NCBI GenBank assembly: GCA_964529265.1
Contig: CAZGVW010000221.1
Span: forward strand, 1-38,399
DNA from: CAZGVW01 sp964529265
Lineage (GTDB): Bacteria; Planctomycetota; Phycisphaerae; Phycisphaerales; UBA1924
Reading direction: 5' to 3'
DNA: 38,399 nt
Shown: positions 1 through 9,472 of the stretch, piece by piece
Numbering within the stretch: the stretch's first letter is position 1
Layout of the letters: every line of letters starts with the position of its first letter
Translations under genes and position numbers: made by a program
The notes under the pieces: generated by a model
Seen by the model: the letters and a program-made list of their open reading frames with translations, nothing else
Databases searched by the model: none
What the model was told of the DNA's origin: nothing

Positions 1-1
1 G

Positions 2-2107
2 CGCGGGACCTCGGGGGCGCGGGCGTTTGGCGCGCCGATGGCTGTTTGTGGTGCGGGGCTGGGCGGGGGGCCGTCGCTGGAGGGGGGGGGTTGGGGGGAG
101 GGGGCGGGGGGCGTGTCGGCGCGGAACATTGCGAAATGGGATGGGGCGCAGTGGTCGGCGGTCGGCGGGAGCGGCGCGACGGGCGCGGTGCATGCGCTGG
201 TGGTGTTCGATGACGGCGGCCCCGGAGGGCGGGCGCTGTACGCGGCGGGTGAGTTTGACTCGATCGGGGGCGTTGCGGCGAATCACATTGCGAAGTGGGA
301 TGGGACGCAGTGGTCGGCGCTGGGCGCCGGGGTGGATGACGATGTCGAGGGGCTGTGCGTGTTCGATGACGGCGCCGGGACCGGGTCGGCGCTGTATGCG
401 TGCGGTCAGTTCATGACGGCGGGGGGCGCGCCGGCGGCGCGCGTGGCGAAGTGGGATGGCGCGGGGTGGTCGGCGGTCGGGGGCGGGATTGCGGCGCCCT
501 TGTCGAAGGCGAGCGCGATCGCGGCGTATGACGACGGGGGAGGCTCAGCGCTGTACGTCGGGGGGACGTTTGATGGGGCGGGCGGCGCGGCGGTGAACAA
601 CATCGCGAAGTGGGACGGCGCGGCGTGGTCGGATGTGGCCGGTGGGATGACTCTGGCGTTCGGTGGGTTTCCGACGGTTGAGGTGTTCGCGGAGTTCGAT
701 GATGGATCGGGGAGCGGGCCGGGGTTGTATGCGGGTGGGTGGTTTATTTCGGCGGGCGGCGTGAATGGGTTTTCGGTTGCGCGGCTGGACGCGGCGGGAT
801 GGACGGGCGTGGGGAAGGGGTTGGGCGGAGGCGTTGCGGCGCTCAAGGTGTTTGACGACGGGCTCGGCGCCCCCGGACGGCCGGCGCTGTACGCGGGGGG
901 AAATATTCGAGGCGCGGGTGGGAAGCAGGTGAACTACATCGGCAGGTGGGATGGCGAGGAGTGGTCCACGCTGAACGGCGGCACGAACGGCGAGGTGTAT
1001 GCGATGGCGATCGGGGAGATCGGGCTGCGCGGTGAGGGCGGCGGAGAGGCGCTTTATGCGGCGGGCGAGTTCACGATGGCGGGCGGCGCGCCGGCGAACC
1101 GCGTGGCGAAGTGGGATGGCGCGGCGTGGACACCGCTGGGCACGGGGATGGATCACACGGTGCGCGCGCTGGCGTTCTTTGATGACGGTTCGGGGGACGG
1201 AGAGGAGTTGTACGCGGGCGGACAGTTCATGCAGGCGGGGGAGTTTGCGGCGAGCCGGATTGCGAAGTGGGACGGGACGAGGTGGACTCCGCTGGGCGGC
1301 GGGATGAATCTGAGCGGCGGGAGCGCGGTGGTGTGGGCGCTGGCGGTGTTCGACGACGGGCAGGGCGGGGGGACCGCGCTGTATGCGGGCGGTTCCTTCA
1401 CGACGGCTGGAGCGACCCCGGCGAGCCGAATCGCGAAGTGGAACGGATCGGCGTGGACGGGAGTCGCGGGCGGGGCGAATCTGGATGTGGCGGCGCTGGC
1501 GGTGTTTGACGACGGGCAGGGTGGTGGCCCGGCGCTGTATGCGGGCGGAATCTTCAACCTGGTGTCGGGGATTTCGGCGCTGCGCATGGCGAAGTGGAAC
1601 GGAACAGCGTGGTCGCCGGTTGGCGGCGGGACGGATGACTGGGTCGTGGCGTTGGCGGTGTTTGATGACGGATCGGGCGACGGGCCGGCCCTGTACGCGG
1701 GCGGGCGGTTCACGATTGCGGGGAGCGCGGAGGCGAACCGGATAGCGAAGTGGAACGGGACATCGTGGACGGCGCTGGGGGACGGCATGAGCGACTGGGT
1801 GACGGCGCTGGCGGTGTTCGACGACGGGCGCGGCGGCGGTCCGGACCTGTACGCGGGAGGCGCGTTCATCTTTTCGCCCGCGGGGGATTCGTTCCTGGCG
1901 AAGTGGGGCGATTGCGACGATACGCCGCCGCGGGAGACGGAGTTCAACGAGGCGGACTTGAACCGGGATGGCGTTGTGGGCGCCGGCGATCTCGGGCGGC
2001 TGCTTGGCGCGTGGGGCACGGACCACACGGAGGCGGATATCACGGGGGATGGGATTGTGAACGCGGGTGATCTTGCGCGGCTGCTGGGGGCGTGGGGGGC
2101 GGGGTAG
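2..2107 (+). CDS. Secreted RAX2-like repeat protein with C-terminal dockerin-like repeats (5' truncated)
   Basis: The reading frame is open to the window's first bases. The residues after the ATG at 38 already align with an internal repeat, so the true start lies upstream and this is a C-terminal fragment. It consists of about eleven repeats of 50-60 residues. Each carries a 'FDDG..GPALYAGG.F..AGG' block followed by '.IAKWDG..W..LG.G', which resembles galactose-oxidase/Kelch or RAX2-type beta-propeller repeats. The C terminus (bases 1949-2101) has two dockerin-like EF-hand segments, DLNRDGVVGAGDLGRLLGAWG and DITGDGIVNAGDLARLLGAWG, each with an Asp-rich calcium loop. Planctomycetes often carry such tails on exported proteins. 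No enzymatic motif is visible, so a surface or extracellular structural or binding role is an inference. It converges on the minus-strand gene that ends 26 bases away. Confidence 0.8.
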   Translation, partial: RGTSGARAFGAPMAVCGAGLGGGPSLEGGGWGEGAGGVSARNIAKWDGAQWSAVGGSGATGAVHALVVFDDGGPGGRALYAAGEFDSIGGVAANHIAKWDGTQWSALGAGVDDDVEGLCVFDDGAGTGSALYACGQFMTAGGAPAARVAKWDGAGWSAVGGGIAAPLSKASAIAAYDDGGGSALYVGGTFDGAGGAAVNNIAKWDGAAWSDVAGGMTLAFGGFPTVEVFAEFDDGSGSGPGLYAGGWFISAGGVNGFSVARLDAAGWTGVGKGLGGGVAALKVFDDGLGAPGRPALYAGGNIRGAGGKQVNYIGRWDGEEWSTLNGGTNGEVYAMAIGEIGLRGEGGGEALYAAGEFTMAGGAPANRVAKWDGAAWTPLGTGMDHTVRALAFFDDGSGDGEELYAGGQFMQAGEFAASRIAKWDGTRWTPLGGGMNLSGGSAVVWALAVFDDGQGGGTALYAGGSFTTAGATPASRIAKWNGSAWTGVAGGANLDVAALAVFDDGQGGGPALYAGGIFNLVSGISALRMAKWNGTAWSPVGGGTDDWVVALAVFDDGSGDGPALYAGGRFTIAGSAEANRIAKWNGTSWTALGDGMSDWVTALAVFDDGRGGGPDLYAGGAFIFSPAGDSFLAKWGDCDDTPPRETEFNEADLNRDGVVGAGDLGRLLGAWGTDHTEADITGDGIVNAGDLARLLGAWGAG

Positions 2108-2133
2108 AGCCGGGACGCGGGGCTCGATCTGAA

Positions 2134-3411
2134 TCAGGGCGCGAAATCGGACCGGGACGCGGCGAGGGCATCCGCGGCATCGCGGAGGGTCTTGCGGCGG
2201 TGATCGGCGAGGTCGGGCGCTTCCGCGGCATAGACGACGAGGAATGCGGCGAGGGGAGCGCGCTCGTCGTCGGGGATGGTGTTCAGGAGGTGGTCGCGAT
2301 CGGGGCGATCGATGAAGCGGCGGAACGGCTCATCATCGATCAAGCGGCGCCATGCTTCCTGAACGAAGAAGGGGCGGATCCATGGCGCCGCGCCTGGTTG
2401 GCCGGCGCTTTCAATAAGCGCATTGAGGCGGTGGTGGGTCAGCGCGTGCGTCGGCCGGCGCGGCTCGCCGCGGGCCATGAAGGGGTTCCACATCGGCGGG
2501 AAGTCGCTGCGCGAGTGGCGGGAGAGGAGGGCGACGGCGGCGTCGAGCTGATCGGCGGCGAGGAGACGCTCATAGGCGTCGCGGCGGCGCTGTTCGGACT
2601 GCGCGAAGATGAGGGCGGGGAGGAAGGCGAGCGAGATAATGATGAAGGCCGCGACAAGAGCGCGGGAGGGCGGCGTGATCGATGGTTCAAACGGGATAAG
2701 GCCCTGGGGCTTCCACCATGCGAGGCTGATGAGCGCGGCGAGGACTAGAGGGACCAGCGCATACAGGGCGCCGATCGCTGCGGTGACGTTGAGAGCGCCG
2801 AGGGCGTGCTCCTCGGAAGCGGTGAGTGAGGCATCGACGAAGCCGCCCATGAAGGAGACGAGGGAGACTTCGGGCGCGAGGGTGTTGGCCGCGAAGACGA
2901 TGATGTCGGAGAAAGCGAGAACGATGAGGAGGGTGAGCAGGAAGCGCGCGCGGAAGAGCACGCTGAGCGCGCGAGAGATGAGGAGCACGCGCCACGCGGC
3001 GACGAGGGCGAGTGTCCAGGCGTTGGCCGTGACGGCGTCGAGCGGCGGGAGGAAGCGCTCGTAGGGGATGGCGTAGAGCCACGCCAGGGGCGCGGTGAGC
3101 CAGAAGAGGCCGAGGAAGGACAGATAGGCGCGGATGAAGGGCGCGGGCTCGCGGCGCGATGGCTTCGGACGGCGCGCGCGGAACAGCGCGTAGACAATCG
3201 TGAAGAGAAGGAACGATGTGCCGAGTGAGGCGGCGAGGCCATGGAGGAGGACATGCGGCTCGGCCGGGAGCCAGACGCCGTCGTAATTGCGCGCGAGGGC
3301 GGCGGAGAGGACGAGCAGGAAGCCGAGGGGCAGGGCCCAGAGGCTGGAGGCGGCGGTGACGATGGATGCGCGATCGACGAGCAGGAAACGGGCCAGCGTG
3401 CGGAGATTCAT
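2134..3411 (-). CDS. Seven-helix integral membrane protein, function unknown
   Basis: A 425-residue protein starting at the ATG at 3411, preceded by a GGAAAG ribosome site; the frame upstream of it lacks support. Roughly seven hydrophobic segments are visible, near residues 18-40, 52-78, 95-115, 128-148, 155-178, 205-232 and 250-270. A polar C-terminal domain of about 150 residues follows, rich in Arg, Asp and Ala and probably helical. No catalytic motif or family signature was recognised. It is divergent from the P460-like cytochrome gene, with about 200 bases between them, so the two could share a regulatory region. A link in function is possible but not shown. Confidence 0.75.
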   Translation of the reverse strand: MNLRTLARFLLVDRASIVTAASSLWALPLGFLLVLSAALARNYDGVWLPAEPHVLLHGLAASLGTSFLLFTIVYALFRARRPKPSRREPAPFIRAYLSFLGLFWLTAPLAWLYAIPYERFLPPLDAVTANAWTLALVAAWRVLLISRALSVLFRARFLLTLLIVLAFSDIIVFAANTLAPEVSLVSFMGGFVDASLTASEEHALGALNVTAAIGALYALVPLVLAALISLAWWKPQGLIPFEPSITPPSRALVAAFIIISLAFLPALIFAQSEQRRRDAYERLLAADQLDAAVALLSRHSRSDFPPMWNPFMARGEPRRPTHALTHHRLNALIESAGQPGAAPWIRPFFVQEAWRRLIDDEPFRRFIDRPDRDHLLNTIPDDERAPLAAFLVVYAAEAPDLADHRRKTLRDAADALAASRSDFAP

Positions 3412-3536
3412 GAGACGCTTTCCGCCGGGCTGAGGCGATGGTGCGGCCGCGCCGGCCGGGGATGTTCGGCGGGGGGGCGGCGCGGGTTGCGTGATGTGAG
3501 CCGAGATCCGTCTGCTGTGGGATGGGCTGGTCGAAC

Positions 3537-3565
3537 CTGACCGGTCCGGCGGACGAAGATATAGA
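3537..3565 (+). promoter_or_regulatory. Possible sigma-70-type promoter for the P460-like gene
   Basis: CTGACC at 3537-3542 and TATAGA at 3560-3565 are separated by 17 bases, each matching 4 of 6 consensus positions. They lie about 55 bases before the P460-like start. TATAGA sits in one of the few A/T-rich patches of this intergenic region. Pattern match only. Confidence 0.3.
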
Positions 3566-3619
3566 GGCGCCGTGAGCGGGCGATGAGGCCAGGCGCCGGG
3601 AAAGGGGCAGGTGAGGCAA

Positions 3620-4372
3620 ATGCAGCGGGGATCGTTCGCCAGGCGACGTGAGATTGCGATTCCGGCGTGGCTGGCCGCGGCGCTAGTTGGCGCGGGGCTG
3701 GGCGCGTCCTGCAGCGGCCCGCGGCTGGAGGGGGAAACGGCGGGGCGCCCCAATGATCGAGGCGCAGCGGCGGACGCGTGGGAAGCGATGCTGCTGGAGG
3801 TTGCTGGAAACTACGCGGCTTGGGAGTGGGTGTCACACCAAGGGCTGTGGGCGCCGACGTTGTGCAGCGCGCCGCGCGGCCTGATCAGTCGGGCGCCTGG
3901 CGGCGCGATGAGCGCGAGCGGCGATGAAGCCACGCATGGCGGGAAGCTGTACTTCCTGTTCGCGAGGGATGACGAGGCGTACACGGCGCTGAGCCGGTGG
4001 GCGGGGGAAGGCCAGGTGGGCGAGCCGCCGCGGACGCCGGTGGGTCAGACGATTGTGAAGGAGACGTGGACTGCCGTTGGCGCAGGGGAACCGCGGGCGG
4101 CGGACGTGAACGACGACCGGCCGGAGTTGGCGAGCCCGGTTCAGCGGGACGGGCGGGCGTATTGGCCGGGCCAGCGGCGCGAACTGTTCATCATGCACAG
4201 GATGGAAGCCGCGGCGCCGGGGACGGATGAGGGGTGGGTGTATGGCACGGTGAGCGCGGATGGGAAGCGGGTGACGTCGGTGGGGCGGATCGTGTCGTGC
4301 ATGGGGTGTCATGCGCAGGCGGCGCATGACCGGCAGTTCGGGGTTTGGGGCGTTGCGGGCGAGATGAAGTAG
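3620..4372 (+). CDS. Cytochrome P460-like c-type haem lipoprotein
   Basis: A 250-residue protein. The ATG at 3620 is preceded closely by AGGTGAGG; a GTG at 3611 is an alternative start. The N terminus is a basic, hydrophobic signal ending in LGASC, with Cys31 as the probable lipidated residue, so it should be anchored outside the inner membrane. The middle reads 'GKLYFLFARDDEAY...VGQTIVKETW', and near the end 'GWVYGTVSADGKRV' precedes a haem c site CMGCH (Cys227, Cys230, His231). This order (beta-sheet core, conserved VKE, haem motif near the C terminus) resembles the cytochrome P460 family, whose members oxidise hydroxylamine or detoxify NO. Substrate here is unknown. The haem motif is certain; the family call is by pattern. 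Confidence 0.8.
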   Translation: MQRGSFARRREIAIPAWLAAALVGAGLGASCSGPRLEGETAGRPNDRGAAADAWEAMLLEVAGNYAAWEWVSHQGLWAPTLCSAPRGLISRAPGGAMSASGDEATHGGKLYFLFARDDEAYTALSRWAGEGQVGEPPRTPVGQTIVKETWTAVGAGEPRAADVNDDRPELASPVQRDGRAYWPGQRRELFIMHRMEAAAPGTDEGWVYGTVSADGKRVTSVGRIVSCMGCHAQAAHDRQFGVWGVAGEMK

Positions 4373-4427
4373 CCGCGGACATCGCTGATTCGTCCTGCAC
4401 CGAAGCGGCCAGGGCCGATGCGGGCCA

Positions 4428-6047
4428 TCACGTCGGGCGGGGTCCGGTGTTGCGCTGGCCGGCCGCGGGCGAGGGCGTCGGCTGCTCGACCTCGGCGAGG
4501 TCGCGGTTCGCCGGGCCGGTGATGATTTCGCCGAAGCAGTTGAAGCGGGAGCCGTGACAGGGGCAATCCCAGGTTCGCTCGCCCGGGTTCCATGAGACGA
4601 TGCAGCCGAGGTGCGGGCAGACGGCGGAGCGGGGGTGCGTCAGGCCGGCGTCATCGCGAAAGACGGCGATGGGCTTGCCGCGCTCACGGAGTACGGCGCC
4701 TTCGCCCGGGGCGATGTCATCGGCGGAGGCGCGCTCGGCGGGGAGCACCCAGTCGGCGTACTGCAGCGCCACGTTCAGGTTTTCCTTGACGAAGACGCCG
4801 ACCGACGAAAGGTTCTTTCGAGCGGGGTTGTACATGTCCGCCCAGGGGTGCTCGCGGCCGGCGATGAGGTCGCAGAGCAGGGTGGACGCGATGGTCCCGT
4901 GGGTCATGCCGTTGCCGGAATCGCCGGTGGCGATGTAGACGTTGAGCTGGCCGAGGGGCTCGCGCCCGATGAAGGCGATGGCGTCAACCGGCTCGAACAC
5001 TTCGCCGGACCATCGGCGCGGGACATCGATGATGTGGGGGAAGTGCGCGCGGGCCCAATCTTCCAGACGGCGCCAGCGCTGATCCTGGTCGGACGCCTGT
5101 CCGGTCTTGTGGTCTTCACCGCCGACGATGAGGAACTCGTGCGCGGGATGATCGTCATCGGGTTGGGTGCGCGCGTAGTGGTATGGGTCTTCGGTGTCCC
5201 AGTAGAGCGCGCGCGGGACGGCGCCGGCGGGGATGCGCGCGGCGATGGCGTAGGTCTGAAAGGGCGCCTGCTTCGTGTGCATGGCGACCTTCTCGAAGAC
5301 CGGCGTGTTCGTGGCGACGACCGCCGCGCCGGCGTTGATCACCGGTCCATGGGCGGTCGTGATCGTGACGCGGGCGCCGCTCTCGAGCGAGGCGGCGTGG
5401 GCGCCGGTGAAGACCTGTCCGCCCATCCGCTCGATGACATGGATCAGCGCGGCGAGGTACTTGAGCGGATGGAACTGAGCCTGGTTGGGAAACCGGATCG
5501 CCGGTCCGAACCCGGGAAGAGGGCCCTGTCCAAGCAGTTCGCACACGACGCCGAGCCGCAAGGCGGCATCGTGCTCGCGGTCGATGGAGCGGGATGAACG
5601 ATCTCCGGCCGCCTGGAACAGGAAGCCATCCACCCTTTGGAAGTCGCATTCGATGCGCTCTGCCTTCACGCGCTCCTCGATCACGTCAATCGCGCGCGCG
5701 TGGCTCTGGACGTAGAGGCGGGACCGCTCTTCGCCGTGCAGACGGATGAGGCGCTCGAAGCCGTCGTCGGGGAGCGTGAGGTGCGCGGTGGTGCGGCCAG
5801 TCTCCCCGCCGCCGATGGGCCCGTCGTCGATGAGCGCGACCGCGAGCCCTTCGGAGCACAGGGCGAGCGCCGTCGAGACGCCGGTGATCCCGGCGCCGAT
5901 GACGCAGACGTCAACGCTGACATCTCGATGGAGCGGGCGATCCGCGATGACGGGGCGGCTGGCGTTCCATAGCGGGGAGGAGGGCGGCCGGCAGCCCCGG
6001 TCGCCGCCGCGGGGAGTTCCGTCAGAACCGGACGGGGCGTGCGGCAT
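4428..6047 (-). CDS. FAD-dependent oxidoreductase fused to a Rieske [2Fe-2S] domain
   Basis: A 539-residue protein starting at the ATG at 6047, with AGGA about ten bases upstream. A DAO-type FAD-binding fold begins with VCVIGAGITG (GxGxxG, residues 51-56), followed by the IDDGPIGGGETGRTTAHL segment typical of glycine-oxidase-like enzymes. The C terminus is a Rieske domain: CPH at Cys477/His479 and CPCH with Cys495/His498 as cluster ligands. Extra cysteines at 482 and 497 sit where bc1-type Rieske proteins have a disulfide. The pairing suggests internal electron transfer from a flavin-oxidised amine or similar donor; the substrate cannot be read from sequence. It lies about 200 bases downstream of prkA on the same strand and converges on the P460-like gene. 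No signal peptide is seen, so it is probably cytoplasmic. Confidence 0.88.
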   Translation of the reverse strand: MPHAPSGSDGTPRGGDRGCRPPSSPLWNASRPVIADRPLHRDVSVDVCVIGAGITGVSTALALCSEGLAVALIDDGPIGGGETGRTTAHLTLPDDGFERLIRLHGEERSRLYVQSHARAIDVIEERVKAERIECDFQRVDGFLFQAAGDRSSRSIDREHDAALRLGVVCELLGQGPLPGFGPAIRFPNQAQFHPLKYLAALIHVIERMGGQVFTGAHAASLESGARVTITTAHGPVINAGAAVVATNTPVFEKVAMHTKQAPFQTYAIAARIPAGAVPRALYWDTEDPYHYARTQPDDDHPAHEFLIVGGEDHKTGQASDQDQRWRRLEDWARAHFPHIIDVPRRWSGEVFEPVDAIAFIGREPLGQLNVYIATGDSGNGMTHGTIASTLLCDLIAGREHPWADMYNPARKNLSSVGVFVKENLNVALQYADWVLPAERASADDIAPGEGAVLRERGKPIAVFRDDAGLTHPRSAVCPHLGCIVSWNPGERTWDCPCHGSRFNCFGEIITGPANRDLAEVEQPTPSPAAGQRNTGPRPT

Positions 6048-6165
6048 GGCGGAAACGTCCTGCTTGGGTTCAAGAATCCCCGGACGCGCCGGGCCAGACG
6101 AAGCGCGCGGCGCACGGACGCCACACCATGAGGGCGCGGCTTGAACAGGAGATGAAGTTGTGGTG

Positions 6166-6187
6166 AAACCGCGCTCATGAACGCGGC
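6166..6187 (-). terminator. Possible terminator between prkA and the FAD/Rieske gene
   Basis: An inverted repeat CCGCG (6169-6173) / CGCGG (6182-6186) with an 8-base loop lies about 60 bases after the prkA stop. On the minus strand it is followed only by a short TTTC. The weak U-tract makes it a tentative Rho-independent terminator. Confidence 0.3.
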
Positions 6188-6245
6188 TTGGCAGGTGGAA
6201 CGTGGGGCGCACGACGGGGGCGCGGCCGGCCCGCGGCTTCCCGGT

Positions 6246-8354
<2,109 letters not shown>

Positions 8355-8707
8355 GGTCGCCGTTCCTCCCTGACGACCCCCGCCGCGGCGTGGCGGCCAG
8401 GGGCCGGCGATGCTTCGATGGGCGCGACGAGCGTGGCGGATGCGTCCGCGGTGCGCCGCTGCGCCTCCTGACACGGAAACGAATGCCGGATCGCCCGCTC
8501 GCGTCACGCGCACGTGCTTCCGCCGCCCCGGATCGAAGCGGCGCCGGCCAAGGGAGGCCGTCTGATGCTATCGGCCCGTCTGTGCAGGGCCGCCATCATT
8601 ATTCTCACCTGCCCTACGCTCGTTCCACCTGGAGGGTTCCGGGACTGGGATTCGTGCCGGAATGAGGGCGGACTGACCGGTTTTGTGCGCGCAAGGAGCG
8701 TCATTCG
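8355..8707. other. Divergent intergenic region between prkA and trmB
   Basis: This 353-base stretch holds the divergent 5' regions of prkA and trmB. Apart from the two ribosome sites (GGGAGGAA for prkA, AAGGAG at 8693-8698 for trmB), I see no convincing gene. An A/T-rich patch near 8593-8604 is the likeliest place for a promoter element facing trmB, but no good -35/-10 pair stands out. A 65-codon frame starting at 8514 overlaps the trmB start and is probably noise. Confidence 0.5.
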
Positions 8708-9472
8708 ATGAGTTTCGGACTCGGCCGCGGAAGAGCGCTCGACCCCGGCGAGGCGGGGCTGACACTGGACGACCTGCCGCCCCTGCCGGACGACTTGTCC
8801 GACCCGCGGGGGGCGTGGATCGATCCGCGGCGGTGGTTTGAGCGCCCGGAGGCGCGTTTTGAGATCGAAATCGGCTCCGGGAAGGGCACTTTTCTGCTCG
8901 AGGAGGGGGCGCGGCGGCCGGAGGTGAACTTTCTGGGCATTGAGCACGCCCGGGAGTTCTTTCTCTATGCCGCGGACCGCGTGCGGCGGCGCGGGCTGGC
9001 GAATGTGCGCCTGCTGTACGCCGACGCCGCGGCTTTCCTGCGTCACAGGACGCCGGATGCGATCGCGAGCGTGATTCACCTCTATTTTCCGGACCCGTGG
9101 CCGAAGAGCCGCCACCACAAGCGCAGGATGGTGCAGGACGCGTTTCTGGCGGAGGCGTTCCGAGTGCTTGAACCGGGGGGTGAACTGCGCATCGTGACGG
9201 ACCACGACGACTACTGGGAATGGATGGAGGGGTTCTTTGCGCGGTGGTGCGTGGCTTCCGGGGGCGGAGTTGGGGCGGGAGTCAGCGAGGCCCGGTTCGA
9301 CCGGCTCGAGTTTTCGAGCGAGCGACGGGCTTCAGGCGCCTCGGCGGGAGAACTGGTGGGGACGAACTTCGAGCGGAAGTACGCACGGGAGGGTCGGCCG
9401 TTCCATGCCGCGGTGTTGCGGAAACCGGCCGGCGGCGGCGGTGAGGGTCCGGTGGGACCCGCATGTGGGTGA
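8708..9472 (+). CDS. trmB: tRNA (guanine-N7-)-methyltransferase TrmB
   Basis: A 254-residue cytoplasmic protein. The ATG at 8708 follows AAGGAG by nine bases. The SAM-binding motif EIGSGKG is at residues 54-60. The family hallmark FPDPWPKSRHHKRR at 127-140 contains the residues that bind tRNA and the guanine. 'LEPGGELRIVTDHDDYWEW' follows, and the C terminus has the expected TNFERKY. TrmB uses SAM to make m7G46 in the variable loop of tRNAs. An Ala/Gly-rich insertion near residues 182-195 slightly lengthens it relative to typical 210-240 residue members. The next gene starts immediately after its stop, so the two are probably co-transcribed. Confidence 0.95.
   Translation: MSFGLGRGRALDPGEAGLTLDDLPPLPDDLSDPRGAWIDPRRWFERPEARFEIEIGSGKGTFLLEEGARRPEVNFLGIEHAREFFLYAADRVRRRGLANVRLLYADAAAFLRHRTPDAIASVIHLYFPDPWPKSRHHKRRMVQDAFLAEAFRVLEPGGELRIVTDHDDYWEWMEGFFARWCVASGGGVGAGVSEARFDRLEFSSERRASGASAGELVGTNFERKYAREGRPFHAAVLRKPAGGGGEGPVGPACG

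Noticed and set aside
545..2026. A 493-codon open frame on the minus strand opposite the RAX2-like repeat gene
   Set aside because: It is a product of the repetitive G+C-rich plus-strand gene; the translation is Arg/Pro/His-rich without any domain, as expected for an antisense shadow.
8514..8711. A 65-codon frame with a short hydrophobic stretch before trmB
   Set aside because: No ribosome site, overlaps the trmB start, and codon use is unlike neighbouring genes.
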